A stretch of DNA of 8,181 nucleotides. It comes from Actinomycetota bacterium. Lineage in GTDB: Bacteria > Actinomycetota > Actinomycetes > Streptosporangiales > Streptosporangiaceae. The DNA is taken from positions 2,311 to 10,491 of the forward strand of contig PLIQ01000419.1 in NCBI GenBank assembly GCA_003140115.1, read 5' to 3'. The translations under genes were made by a program, and so were the position numbers. Positions 1 through 7,010 of this stretch are shown piece after piece (positions within the stretch are counted from its first letter, which is position 1; each line of letters opens with the position of its first letter). The notes under the pieces are model-generated. The model did no database searches, was not told where the DNA came from, and worked only from the letters and a program-made list of their open reading frames with translations.

Positions 1-456
1 GGTCAGTCCCGGCGGGCTGGCCGCCCGCCGCGCAGCGGCGGGCGCATCGGGCTGGTGGCGGGTGACGCGCTCCGGCTCCCGTTCCGTGACGAGGCGTTCG
101 ACGCGGTGACGATCTCCTTCGGGCTGCGCAACGTGGCCGGCCCGGGGGCGGCGCTGGCCGAGATGCGCCGGGTGACCCGGCCCGGCGGCCGGCTGGTGGT
201 CTGCGAGTTCAGCACGATCACGATTGCTCCCCTGGATATGCTTTACCGGCGTTACCTGATCAATGTCCTCCCGGCGATCGCGCAGCGGACGGCGCGAAAT
301 CCAGAGGCCTACCAGTACCTGGCCGAGTCGATCTCGGACTGGCCCGCTCAGCGCGAGCTGGCCGGCGTGATCGAGGCGGCGGGCTGGTCGGCGGTGCGCT
401 GGCGCGACCTGAGCCTGGGCGTGGTCGCGGTGCACGTGGCCCGCCGGGCCCGGTAG
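1..456 (+). CDS. menG: Demethylmenaquinone methyltransferase MenG/UbiE, 3' part (5' end outside window)
   Basis: This is a SAM-dependent class I methyltransferase that methylates demethylmenaquinone to menaquinone, the last ring-modifying step of menaquinone synthesis. Only the C-terminal 151 residues are visible. The frame is open from base 1, and the GTG at 55 lies inside a conserved motif, so it is not the start. Visible family motifs are GDALRLPF (visible residues 21-28), [13 protein letters not shown] (33-45), the post-motif [12 protein letters not shown] (60-71) and [12 protein letters not shown] (100-111), followed by an AGW-containing C-terminus. They resemble mycobacterial MenG closely, from memory. 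The SAM-binding glycine loop would lie upstream of the window. The TAG stop is at 454-456. The next gene, a probable menaquinone-chain reductase, starts 106 bases later, which supports the menaquinone assignment over ubiquinone. I see no frameshift. Confidence 0.93.
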   Translation, partial: GQSRRAGRPPRSGGRIGLVAGDALRLPFRDEAFDAVTISFGLRNVAGPGAALAEMRRVTRPGGRLVVCEFSTITIAPLDMLYRRYLINVLPAIAQRTARNPEAYQYLAESISDWPAQRELAGVIEAAGWSAVRWRDLSLGVVAVHVARRAR

Positions 457-479
457 GCAAGCGGCCGACACGGCTGACC

Positions 480-504
480 CCCCGGATGGGGAAACCCATC
501 GGGG
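480..504 (+). terminator. Hairpin after menG, candidate terminator without U-tract
   Basis: An inverted repeat begins 23 bases after the menG stop. The left arm, CCCCGGATGGG (480-490), pairs with CCCATCGGGG (495-504) through ten base pairs with one bulged G at 484, closed around a GAAA loop (491-494). The sequence after it is TCTAAACTAAAGG, which has no run of T, so it is not a canonical intrinsic terminator. Actinobacterial terminators often lack a strong U-tract, so ending of the menG transcript here is plausible but unproven. It could equally be an mRNA processing or stability element, or form part of the leader of the downstream gene. Confidence 0.5.
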
Positions 505-525
505 TCTAAACTAAAGGCAAAGAAT

Positions 526-543
526 TTGTGAAGCGGTTCACAA
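526..543. promoter_or_regulatory. Perfect 18-bp palindrome, probable Rex operator
   Basis: The sequence is TTGTGAAGCGGTTCACAA, with 7-base arms that are exact reverse complements around GCGG. This equals the known consensus for Rex, the redox repressor that leaves DNA when the NADH/NAD+ ratio rises (TTGTGAA-N4-TTCACAA). In Streptomyces, Rex is known to control respiratory genes, including cyd and nuo operons. The site lies 19 bases before the GTG of the menJ-like gene, at the head of the quinone reductase plus complex I unit, which fits that role. The inner part TGTGA-N6-TCACA also fits the CRP/GlxR consensus. I prefer Rex because the inner AA/TT and the outer T/A positions are both present and the target genes are respiratory. 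The rex gene itself is not in the window. Confidence 0.82.
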
Positions 544-555
544 GACGTTCAGGAT
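526..555 (+). promoter_or_regulatory. Candidate promoter overlapping the operator, possibly giving a leaderless mRNA
   Basis: TTGTGA (526-531) resembles a -35 box, and CAGGAT (550-555) keeps the A2 and T6 of the actinobacterial -10 pattern TANNNT. The spacer is 18 bases. Transcription would then begin about 7 bases after 555, at or next to the GTG at 563, so the mRNA would be leaderless. The operator would cover the -35 box, giving simple steric repression. A competing reading is that AGGA (551-554) is a Shine-Dalgarno sequence 8 bases before the GTG, with transcription starting upstream, for example from TAAACT (507-512) as -10. No good -35 box is visible for that alternative. This is pattern matching only. 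Confidence 0.35.
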
Positions 556-562
556 CTCATTC

Positions 563-1876
563 GTGACCGAGCACGCTCCCCCCAACACCGCGACCGGCGA
601 CGGAGCCGGCCAGCGCCGCCCGGCTGACCAAGCCGATGTCATCGTGGTCGGCGCCGGGCCGGCTGGTTCGACGACCGCCTTTTACCTGGCCCAGGCCGGG
701 CTCGACGTCCTGCTGCTGGAGAAGTCCAGGTTCCCGCGGGAGAAGGTGTGCGGCGACGGCCTGACCCCGCGCGGGGTCCGGGCGCTGGTGGCCATGGGCA
801 TCAGCGTCAGCGAGGAGGACGGCTGGGTCCGCAACAAGGGCCTGCGCGTCATCGGCGCGGGCCAGCGGATGGAGCTGCCCTGGCCCGAGCTGTCCAGCTA
901 TCCGGGGTACGGCCTGGTCCGGCCCCGGACCGACCTGGACCAGATGCTGGCCCGCCGGGCCGAGCAGGCCGGCGCCCGGCTGCTCGAGGGCGTGACCGTG
1001 ACCGGCCCGGTCCTGGACGACCGGACCGGCCGGATCACCGGGGTCACGGCCAAGGCCGCCGACGGCGCCGGCGAGCGCACCTACCGAGCCCGGGTCGTGG
1101 TGGCGGCGGACGGGAACTCCTCGCGGCTGTCGGTGTCGATGGGCCTGCGCAAGCGCGACGACCGGCCGCTCGGTGTCGCGGTGCGGACCTACTACCGCAG
1201 CCCGCGGCACGACGATGACTACCTGGAGTCCTGGCTGGACTTGTGGGACGGCGACCGGCTGCTGCCCGGGTACGGCTGGATCTTCGGCATGGGCGACGGG
1301 ACGTCCAACGTCGGGCTGGGGCTGATGAACACCAGCGCCGCGTTCGGCCATACCGACTATCACGGCCTGCTGCACAAGTGGCTGGCCGGCATGCCGGCCG
1401 AGTGGGGCTTCACCGAGGAGAACCGCACCGAGCCGATCCGGGGCGCGGCGCTGCCCATGGGTTTCAACCGGACCCCGCACTATTACCAGGGCCTGCTGCT
1501 GGTCGGCGACGCCGGCGGCATGGTGAACCCGTTCAACGGCGAGGGGATCGCGTACGCGATGGAGTCGGGGGAGATCCTGGCCCGGACCGTCGCGCAGGCC
1601 CTGGCCCGGGCCCGCCGGGCCGAGACCGAGCGGGTCCTGGCCGGGTACCCGAAGGCGCTCAGCCAGGCTTACGGCGGCTACTACGCCGCGGGCCGGGTGT
1701 TCGTGAAGGCGATTGGCCGGCCCGGGCTGATGCGGTTCGCGACCAAGCACAGCATGTCGCGGCCGGCCCTGATGGGCTTCGCGCTCAAGGTGCTCGCCAA
1801 CCTGACCGATCCGCGGGGAGACGCGGCAGACCGGCTGGTCAACGGCCTGTCCAAGCTCGTCCCTAACCCTAAGTGA
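563..1876 (+). CDS. menJ: FAD-dependent geranylgeranyl-reductase-family protein, probable menaquinone reductase MenJ
   Basis: This 437-residue flavoprotein of the geranylgeranyl reductase family probably reduces one double bond of the menaquinone isoprenyl tail, as mycobacterial MenJ does. Residues 25-53 form the FAD Rossmann start, with the dinucleotide loop GAGPAG (30-35) and the ribose-binding Glu53. KVCGDGLTPR (61-70) is the family signature near the flavin. YGWIFGMGDGTSNVG (237-251) lies in the substrate domain, and VGDAGGMVNPFNGEG (314-328) is the second FAD motif. The GTG at 563 is the only sensible start, because the Rossmann strand begins about 22 residues later; AGGA lies 8 bases upstream. 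No signal peptide is evident; the enzyme probably acts at the inner membrane face. Its place between menG and nuoA supports a quinone substrate. Archaeal-lipid or chlorophyll-type reductases share the fold but do not fit the context. Confidence 0.85.
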   Translation: MTEHAPPNTATGDGAGQRRPADQADVIVVGAGPAGSTTAFYLAQAGLDVLLLEKSRFPREKVCGDGLTPRGVRALVAMGISVSEEDGWVRNKGLRVIGAGQRMELPWPELSSYPGYGLVRPRTDLDQMLARRAEQAGARLLEGVTVTGPVLDDRTGRITGVTAKAADGAGERTYRARVVVAADGNSSRLSVSMGLRKRDDRPLGVAVRTYYRSPRHDDDYLESWLDLWDGDRLLPGYGWIFGMGDGTSNVGLGLMNTSAAFGHTDYHGLLHKWLAGMPAEWGFTEENRTEPIRGAALPMGFNRTPHYYQGLLLVGDAGGMVNPFNGEGIAYAMESGEILARTVAQALARARRAETERVLAGYPKALSQAYGGYYAAGRVFVKAIGRPGLMRFATKHSMSRPALMGFALKVLANLTDPRGDAADRLVNGLSKLVPNPK

Positions 1877-1941
1877 GGGGTAATGCAGGTGGTCCCTAGG
1901 ATAAGGGGTTGGCATCGCGCCCAGGGCGGGAGGAAACACTG
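1877..1941 (+). promoter_or_regulatory. menJ-nuoA gap with a possible nuoA promoter and weak stem-loop
   Basis: This 65-base gap is the only real break between menJ and the nuo genes. TAGGAT (1897-1902) is a good match to the actinobacterial -10 pattern and would place a start near 1908, about 34 bases before nuoA. No clear -35 is seen 17-18 bases upstream (GTGAGG at 1873-1878 is poor). A weak stem-loop, TAACCCT (1864-1870) with AGGGGTA (1876-1882) and one A-G mismatch, spans the menJ stop codon. Read-through from the upstream promoter is also likely, so this may be a secondary promoter or nothing. Confidence 0.25.
1928..1934 (+). promoter_or_regulatory. Strong ribosome binding site that fixes the nuoA start
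   Basis: GGGAGGA lies 7 bases before the ATG at 1942. It decides between that ATG and an in-frame TTG at 1909, which has no such site and would add 11 residues that do not resemble a NuoA N-terminus. Confidence 0.85.
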
Positions 1942-2301
1942 ATGAGGCTCTACGTTCCGATCCTCGTGCTGGCCTTGCTGGCCCTCGGCTTCGCCGCCTT
2001 CTCCGTCACCTTCGGCGCCCTGGCCGGGCCGAAACGCTGGAACAAGGCCAAGCTGGAGAGCTACGAATGCGGCATCGAGCCGACGCCGCACCCGCCGGGC
2101 GGGGGCCGGATCCCGGTCAAGTACTACCTGACCGCGATGTTGTTCATCCTGTTCGACATCGAGATCATTTTCCTGTATCCCTGGGCGGTCACCTTCAACA
2201 AGCTCGGCTCCTTCGGCCTCGTCGAGATGGTGACCTTCGTGATAACCGTGCTGATCGCGTACGCGTACGTCTGGCGGCGCGGCGGCCTGGATTGGGATTA
2301 A
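1942..2301 (+). CDS. nuoA: NADH-quinone oxidoreductase subunit A (NuoA)
   Basis: NuoA is the small membrane subunit of respiratory complex I (ND3 homologue), at the junction of the membrane and peripheral arms next to the quinone channel. The protein has 119 residues, the usual family size. Three hydrophobic helices are visible, at about 4-27, 60-82 and 88-111. The loop between helices 1 and 2 carries YECGIEP (41-47), including the conserved Cys43. Helix 2 has FDIE (71-74), whose acidic residues correspond to the conserved Asp/Glu pair near the quinone channel. The C-terminus, YVWRRGGLDWD, is typical of actinobacterial NuoA. The ATG at 1942 is chosen over the upstream TTG because of its strong ribosome binding site. 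nuoB follows after three bases, so the two are cotranscribed. Confidence 0.97.
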   Translation: MRLYVPILVLALLALGFAAFSVTFGALAGPKRWNKAKLESYECGIEPTPHPPGGGRIPVKYYLTAMLFILFDIEIIFLYPWAVTFNKLGSFGLVEMVTFVITVLIAYAYVWRRGGLDWD

Positions 2302-2304
2302 GCC

Positions 2305-2865
2305 ATGGGTATTGAAGAGAAGCTGCCGAGCGGCATCCTGCTGACCTCAGTGGAGAAGCTGGCCGGCTGGGCCCGGGCCCGGTCGGTGTGGCCGGCCACC
2401 TTCGGCCTGGCCTGCTGCGCCATCGAGCTGTTCCAGACCGGCAGCCCCAAGCACGACCTGGCCAGGTTCGGCATGGAACGGGCCTCCAACACCCCGCGGC
2501 AGGCGGACCTGATGATCGTGGCCGGCCGGCTCAGCCAGAAGATGGCCCCGGTGACGAGGCAGATCTACGACCAGATGTCCAACCCCAAGTGGGTCATCTC
2601 GATGGGCGTGTGCGCCTCCAGCGGCGGCATGTTCAACAACTACGCCATCGTGCAGGGCGTGGATCACGTCATCCCGGTGGACATCTACCTGCCCGGCTGC
2701 CCGCCGCGTCCGGAGATGCTGCTCGACGCGATCCTCAAGCTGCACGACAAGATCATCAACATGAAGCTCGGCAAGGACCGCGACCGGCAGATCACCGAGC
2801 TCGAGGACGCCCGGCTGAACCTGCGGCCGGTCCGGCTGGTCACGCCCGACAGGTCCGAGCTGTGA
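2305..2865 (+). CDS. nuoB: NADH-quinone oxidoreductase subunit B (NuoB)
   Basis: NuoB (PSST homologue) carries the terminal [4Fe-4S] cluster N2, which passes electrons to the quinone at the NuoB-NuoD interface. The protein has 186 residues, a normal length. All four cluster ligands are present: the adjacent pair Cys37-Cys38 in GLACCAIEL, Cys103 in GVCASSGG and Cys132 in PGCPPRP. Their spacing is the same as that of the E. coli ligands. The segment [17 protein letters not shown] matches the conserved quinone-side loop. The start ATG follows the nuoA stop by three bases, with GGGA seven bases upstream, lying in the end of nuoA. The stop overlaps the nuoC start by four bases (GTGA). The protein is predicted to be cytoplasmic-side and peripheral. 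The C-terminal tail from about residue 155 is charged and variable. Confidence 0.98.
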   Translation: MGIEEKLPSGILLTSVEKLAGWARARSVWPATFGLACCAIELFQTGSPKHDLARFGMERASNTPRQADLMIVAGRLSQKMAPVTRQIYDQMSNPKWVISMGVCASSGGMFNNYAIVQGVDHVIPVDIYLPGCPPRPEMLLDAILKLHDKIINMKLGKDRDRQITELEDARLNLRPVRLVTPDRSEL

Positions 2866-3638
2866 GCGAATCCGGGGAGGGCTCGAAGGCCGGCCCGGAG
2901 GAAACCCAGGGCTCCCAGGCGCCTCAGGGCCCCACACCGCCGGCCGGTGGCGTCAGCCCCGCCGAGGCGGACGCCAACCTGCCCGCCCGGCTCGGCGAGG
3001 AGCGGCTGAGCGAGCCGGTCATCCGTAGCGGCATGTTCGGCGTGCAAGACACCCCGGACACCTCCGGCTTCGGGCTGCTCAGGGTGCACGAGCCGCCGCC
3101 GCTGGACAGCCCGCGCCCGTACGGCTCCTACTTCGACGAGATCGCCGACACCCTGGGCCTGCCCGACGCCATCGAGCGGGTGGTGGTCGACCGGGGCGAG
3201 CTGACCTTCCACGTCCGCCGGGAGCGGCTGCCCGAGGTGGCGGCGAAACTGCGCGACGACCCCGCGCTCCGCTTCGAGCTGTGCAGCGGGGTGTCCGGCG
3301 TGCACTACCCGCGCGAGACCGGGCGCGAACTGCACGCGGTGTACCACATGCTCTCGATCACGCACAACCGCCGGGTGCGGCTCGAGGTGAGCGCGCCGGA
3401 CGCCGACCCGCACGTTCCGTCACTGGTCGGCATCTACCCGACCTGCGACTGGCACGAGCGGGAGACGTGGGATTTCTTCGGCATCATCTTCGACGGGCAC
3501 CCCGCGCTGACCAGGATCGAGATGCCTGACGACTGGAAGGGCCACCCGCAGCGCAAGGACTACCCGCTCGGCGGCATCCCGGTCGAATACCGCGGCGCCA
3601 CGATCCCCCCTCCCGACGAGCGGAGGCACTACTCATGA
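2862..3638 (+). CDS. nuoC: NADH-quinone oxidoreductase subunit C (NuoC)
   Basis: NuoC (30-kDa subunit homologue) is a cofactor-free structural part of the hydrophilic quinone-reducing arm and binds NuoD. The GTG start at 2862 overlaps the nuoB stop (GTGA), giving 258 residues. The frame is open much further upstream, but that part overlaps nuoB and does not encode NuoC-like sequence. The Shine-Dalgarno is weak (AGG at 2851-2853), so translation probably depends on coupling to nuoB. Residues 1-39 are a low-complexity Gly/Pro/Glu/Ser/Ala extension. The conserved domain follows, with the family signature [16 protein letters not shown] at 199-214 and RIEMPDDW at 218-225. It is a separate gene, not a NuoCD fusion as in E. 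coli. It ends in an ATGA overlap with nuoD. Confidence 0.97.
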   Translation: MSESGEGSKAGPEETQGSQAPQGPTPPAGGVSPAEADANLPARLGEERLSEPVIRSGMFGVQDTPDTSGFGLLRVHEPPPLDSPRPYGSYFDEIADTLGLPDAIERVVVDRGELTFHVRRERLPEVAAKLRDDPALRFELCSGVSGVHYPRETGRELHAVYHMLSITHNRRVRLEVSAPDADPHVPSLVGIYPTCDWHERETWDFFGIIFDGHPALTRIEMPDDWKGHPQRKDYPLGGIPVEYRGATIPPPDERRHYS

Positions 3639-5011
3639 CCAGCGGCATGCCGCACGCGGCGGCCGGGGCGAGCGACGCCGAGGCCACCGAGGGCCGTGTC
3701 TACACGGTCTCCGGCGAGGACTGGGACGAGATCATCGCGGCCGCGAACGAGAGCACGGACTTCGAGAGCGGCGAGCGGATCGTCGTCAACATGGGCCCCC
3801 AGCACCCGTCGACTCACGGGGTGCTCCGGCTGGTGCTGACGCTGGAGGGGGAAACCGTGGCCGAGGTGCGCCCGGCCATCGGCTACCTGCACACCGGCAT
3901 CGAGAAGTCGATGGAGTACCGGACGTGGACGCAGGGGACCACGTTCATCACCCGCGCCGACTACCTGACGCCGCTGTTCAACGAGGCGACGTACTGCCTC
4001 GGGATCGAGCGGCTGCTCGGCATCGAGGACAGGGTGCCCGAGCGGGCCCAGATCATCCGGGTGCTGATGCTCGAGCTGAACCGGATTGCGTCGCACCTGG
4101 GCGGGATCGGCCCGTTCGGCCTCGAGCTCGGGGCGACGACGATCTTCCTGCAGGGCGTCCGGATGCGGGAGAACGTCCTCGACCTGTTCGAGCTGATCAC
4201 CGGCCTGCGGATGAACCACGCGTTCATCCGTCCCGGCGGCGTCGCGCAGGACCTGCCGGCCGGCGGGCTCGAGGCGATCCGCGCGTTCGATGAGAGCGCG
4301 CCGAAACTGATCCACGACCTGCGCACGCTGATCGACGCCAACCCGATCTTCATCGGCCGGAACAAGGGCATCGCCTACCTCGACCTGCAGAGCTGCATGG
4401 CGCTGGGCGTGACCGGTCCCGTGCTGAGGTCGACCGGACTGCCCTGGGACCTGCGCAAGTCCCAGCCGTATTGCGGTTACGAGAGCTACGACTTCGACGT
4501 GCCGGTAACGGACACGTGCGACGCGTACGGCCGGTACCTGCTCAGGATGGACGAAATCGAGCAGTCGATGCGGATCATCAGGCAGTGCGTCACCCGGCTG
4601 GCGGACCGCGGTTCGCCCGGCCCGGAGGCCGACCCGGTGATGATCCGGGACGCCAAGATCGGCTGGCCGGCCCAGCTGTCGCTCGGCCCCGACGGCCTCG
4701 GCCCCTCCCCGCAGCACATCGCGCACATCATGGGCCAGTCCATGGAGGCGCTCATCCATCACTTCAAGCTGATCACCGAGGGGTTCCGGGTCCCCGCGGG
4801 CCAGGCGTACGCGACGATCGAGTCCCCCCGCGGCGAACTGGCCGCGCACGTGGTTAGCGACGGCGGGACCAGGCCGTACCGGGTGCACCTGCGCGACCCG
4901 TCGTTCGCCCACCTGCAGTCGGTCGCCGCGATGTGCGAGGGCGGCCTGCTGGCCGACCTGATCCCCGCGATCGCCAGCCTCGATCCCGTGATGGGAGGCG
5001 TGGACCGGTAA
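3635..5011 (+). CDS. nuoD: NADH-quinone oxidoreductase subunit D (NuoD)
   Basis: NuoD (49-kDa homologue, related to [NiFe]-hydrogenase large subunits) forms the quinone-binding pocket with NuoB. In this organism the acceptor is presumably menaquinone. The protein has 458 residues; the first 48 or so are a variable N-terminal extension. [14 protein letters not shown] starts at residue 52. His61 and Tyr110 (in RADYL) align with the Thermus Nqo4 His38 and Tyr87 that contact the quinone headgroup, both with an offset of 23. Later conserved segments include GYLHTGIEK (83-91), [12 protein letters not shown] and the C-terminal [12 protein letters not shown]. No hydrogenase metal-binding cysteine pairs are visible, as expected. 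The ATG at 3635 overlaps the nuoC stop (ATGA), with GGAGG at 3622-3626. The stop overlaps the nuoE ATG by one base (TAATG). Confidence 0.98.
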   Translation: MTSGMPHAAAGASDAEATEGRVYTVSGEDWDEIIAAANESTDFESGERIVVNMGPQHPSTHGVLRLVLTLEGETVAEVRPAIGYLHTGIEKSMEYRTWTQGTTFITRADYLTPLFNEATYCLGIERLLGIEDRVPERAQIIRVLMLELNRIASHLGGIGPFGLELGATTIFLQGVRMRENVLDLFELITGLRMNHAFIRPGGVAQDLPAGGLEAIRAFDESAPKLIHDLRTLIDANPIFIGRNKGIAYLDLQSCMALGVTGPVLRSTGLPWDLRKSQPYCGYESYDFDVPVTDTCDAYGRYLLRMDEIEQSMRIIRQCVTRLADRGSPGPEADPVMIRDAKIGWPAQLSLGPDGLGPSPQHIAHIMGQSMEALIHHFKLITEGFRVPAGQAYATIESPRGELAAHVVSDGGTRPYRVHLRDPSFAHLQSVAAMCEGGLLADLIPAIASLDPVMGGVDR

Positions 5012-5715
5012 TGCCGTTCAGCAACGATGTGCGCTCCCGTCTGGACCCGGACGCGGCGCGGATCATCGGCCAGTACCCGGGCTCGAGATCGGCGCTGTTG
5101 CCGCTGCTCCATCTCGTCCAGTCCGAGGAGGGCTACGTCTCCGAGGACGGCATCGAGTACTGCGCGGGCCTGCTCGGGCTGACCGAGACCGACGTCACCG
5201 GGGTGGTCAGCTTCTACACCATGTACAAGCGCCGCCCGGTCGGCGAGTACCACGTCGGCGTGTGCACCAACACCGTGTGCGGCGTGCTGGGCGGCAACCA
5301 GATCCTCGCCGAACTCCACGAGCACCTCGGCGTGGGCGACGACGAGCCCACGCCCGACGGCCAGGTCAGCCTGGAGCACCTGGAGTGCAACGCCGCCTGC
5401 GTGTACGCGCCGGTGGTGATGGTGAACTGGGAATTCTTCGACAACCAGACGCCGGCCTCGGCCCGCCAGCTCACCGATGACCTGCGCGCCGGGAACCCGG
5501 TAGCCCCGACCCGGGGCCCGCGACGGCTGGTCAACTGGCGCGAGGCGGCCCGGATCCTGGCCGGCTTCAACGACGACCAGGCCACCGAGGGTCCGACCGC
5601 GGGACCGGCCGACCTGGTCGGCCTCAAGGTCGCCGAGGAGCACGGCTGGGCCGCGCCCGAGCCGGAGCCGCCCAGCGGGCAAGCGGCGGGCGAGAAAGCG
5701 AAGGAGCCGCGGTGA
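5011..5715 (+). CDS. nuoE: NADH-quinone oxidoreductase subunit E (NuoE)
   Basis: NuoE (24-kDa homologue) is a thioredoxin-fold ferredoxin-like subunit in the NADH-oxidising module; it carries the [2Fe-2S] cluster N1a next to the FMN of NuoF. The ATG at 5011 overlaps the nuoD stop, giving 234 residues. The upstream in-frame ATG at 4933 is rejected because it lies well inside nuoD. GGGAGG at 4993-4998 is 12 bases away, rather distant, so coupling to nuoD probably helps initiation. The four ligands are Cys85 and Cys90 (CTNTVC) and Cys126 and Cys130 (CNAAC), the usual C-x4-C and C-x3-C pattern. The helical N-terminal domain covers about 10-70. The core ends near residue 163. A segment to about 186 looks structured, and 187-234 is a low-complexity Pro/Glu/Gly/Ala/Lys tail absent from E. 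coli-sized NuoE. Confidence 0.97.
   Translation: MPFSNDVRSRLDPDAARIIGQYPGSRSALLPLLHLVQSEEGYVSEDGIEYCAGLLGLTETDVTGVVSFYTMYKRRPVGEYHVGVCTNTVCGVLGGNQILAELHEHLGVGDDEPTPDGQVSLEHLECNAACVYAPVVMVNWEFFDNQTPASARQLTDDLRAGNPVAPTRGPRRLVNWREAARILAGFNDDQATEGPTAGPADLVGLKVAEEHGWAAPEPEPPSGQAAGEKAKEPR
5700..5706 (+). promoter_or_regulatory. Ribosome binding site of nuoF inside the end of nuoE
   Basis: GAAGGAG, the strongest Shine-Dalgarno match in the nuo part of the window, lies 5 bases before the GTG at 5712. It fixes that GTG as the nuoF start even though the start codon overlaps the nuoE stop. Confidence 0.8.
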
Positions 5716-7010
5716 GCGACACCCTGACCCCGGTGCTGACCGCGCACTGGGACCAGCCCGACCTGTTCACCATCGACGGGTACCGGCGGGTCGGCGGCTG
5801 GCAGGCGCTGCCGAAGGCCCTCGCCATGTCCCGGGAAGAAGTCATCACGACGGTGCGGAACGCCGGGCTGCGCGGCCGCGGCGGAGCCGGCTTCGCGACC
5901 GGCGTGAAGTGGAGCTTCCTGCCGCAGGGCGACAACAAGCCGCACTACCTGGTGGTCAACGCGGACGAATCAGAACCGGGCGCCTGCAAGGACATCCCGC
6001 TCATGATGGCCAACCCGCACCTGCTCATCGAGGGCGCGGCCATCGCCTGCTACGCGATCGGGGCCGGCCACGCGTTCGTCTACGTGCGGGGCGAGGTCCT
6101 GCACGTGATCCGCCGGCTGCGCAACGCGGTGGCCGAGGCGCGCGCGGCCGGGTACCTCGGCCAGAACGTCCTGGACTCCGGGTTCGACGTGGAGGTCATC
6201 ATCCACGCCGGGGCCGGCGCCTACATCTGCGGCGAGGAAACCGCGCTGCTGGACTCGCTGGAGGGCAAGCGCGGGCTGCCGCGGAACAAGCCACCGTTCC
6301 CGGCCGTGGCCGGGGTGTATGCCCTGCCGACGAACGTGAACAACGTGGAGTCGATCGCCACCGCCCCGTCGATCATCTTGAACGGGTCCGAGTGGTTCGC
6401 CGACATCGGCACGGAGAAGTCCAAGGGCTTCGGGATCTTCAACCTCTCCGGCCACGTGACCACCCCGGGCACGTACGAGGCCCCGCTCGGCATCACGCTG
6501 CGCGAACTGCTCGAGTTTTCGGGCGGGATGCGGGGCGGCCGCCGGCTCAAGTTCTGGACCGCGGGCGGCTCGTCGGCGGGGATTCTCACCGACCAGCACC
6601 TGGACATGCCGCTGGACTTCGAGTCGGTCGCCGCCGCCGGGTCTGGCCTCGGCACCAGGTCGGTGATGATCTTCGACGACACCACCTGCGTGGTCGGCGC
6701 GGTGCTCCGCTGGACGGAGTTCTACCAGCACGAGTCGTGCGGGAAGTGCACGCCGTGCCGGGAGGGCACGTTCTGGCTGGTCCGCATCCTGGAGCGGCTG
6801 GAACACGGCGACGGGACCGACGAAGACGTCGAGAAGATGCTGGACATCTGCGACAACATCACCGGCCGGGCGTTCTGCGCGCTCGGCGACAGCGCGACGC
6901 CGCCGATCACCTCCGCGGTCAAGTACTTCAGGGACGAGTTCATCCAGCACCACAAGGAAGGCGGCTGTCCCTTCGACCCGGCGGCTTCCACGCTCTGGAG
7001 CGAATCGTGA
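5712..7010 (+). CDS. nuoF: NADH-quinone oxidoreductase subunit F (NuoF)
   Basis: NuoF (51-kDa homologue) binds NADH and FMN and carries the [4Fe-4S] cluster N3. It is the entry point for electrons into complex I. The protein has 432 residues, a normal length. [16 protein letters not shown] (52-67) is the FMN/NADH-binding glycine-rich loop. [12 protein letters not shown] is the conserved NADH-site segment, and [18 protein letters not shown] is the second conserved FMN-side segment. The N3 ligands are Cys343, Cys346 and Cys349 ([12 protein letters not shown]) and Cys389 (FCALGD). The GTG start overlaps the nuoE stop (GTGA) and has a strong ribosome binding site. The gene ends by overlapping nuoG (GTGA). 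The neighbours nuoE and nuoG make NAD-dependent formate dehydrogenase or hydrogenase subunits an unlikely alternative. Confidence 0.98.
   Translation: MSDTLTPVLTAHWDQPDLFTIDGYRRVGGWQALPKALAMSREEVITTVRNAGLRGRGGAGFATGVKWSFLPQGDNKPHYLVVNADESEPGACKDIPLMMANPHLLIEGAAIACYAIGAGHAFVYVRGEVLHVIRRLRNAVAEARAAGYLGQNVLDSGFDVEVIIHAGAGAYICGEETALLDSLEGKRGLPRNKPPFPAVAGVYALPTNVNNVESIATAPSIILNGSEWFADIGTEKSKGFGIFNLSGHVTTPGTYEAPLGITLRELLEFSGGMRGGRRLKFWTAGGSSAGILTDQHLDMPLDFESVAAAGSGLGTRSVMIFDDTTCVVGAVLRWTEFYQHESCGKCTPCREGTFWLVRILERLEHGDGTDEDVEKMLDICDNITGRAFCALGDSATPPITSAVKYFRDEFIQHHKEGGCPFDPAASTLWSES

Noticed and set aside
1861..1872. CCCTAACCCTAA resembles two telomere-type repeats.
   Set aside because: It is only two units, encodes the C-terminal Pro-Asn-Pro-Lys of the menJ-like protein, and bacterial chromosome ends do not use this repeat. 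Coincidence.
557..1939. Long open frame on the minus strand (about 460 codons) opposite the menJ-like gene.
   Set aside because: It is a shadow of a high-GC gene. Its translation is rich in Arg, Gly, Ala, Pro, Val and His with no recognisable motif, while the + strand frame has intact FAD motifs.
1909..1941. TTG start at 1909 for a longer NuoA (130 residues).
   Set aside because: The extra 11 residues are not NuoA-like, and the strong GGGAGGA site points to the ATG at 1942.
2254..2270. Alternating CGCGTACGCGTACG-like stretch, a possible palindromic protein site.
   Set aside because: It encodes the conserved Ala-Tyr-Ala-Tyr-Val of NuoA helix 3 and is explained by high-GC codon choice.
2388..2861. 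Extension of the nuoC frame far upstream, suggesting a fused or longer protein.
   Set aside because: This part overlaps nuoB, which has all four N2 cysteines in its own frame. The GTG at 2862 gives a normal NuoC.
3629..4912. Minus-strand open frame of about 427 codons opposite nuoD.
   Set aside because: It mirrors nuoD codon structure and shows no family motif or ribosome binding context.
4933..5010. Upstream in-frame ATG at 4933 for a longer NuoE.
   Set aside because: It would overlap nuoD by about 79 bases, and the added residues are an Arg/Pro/Gly-rich shadow of the nuoD C-terminus.
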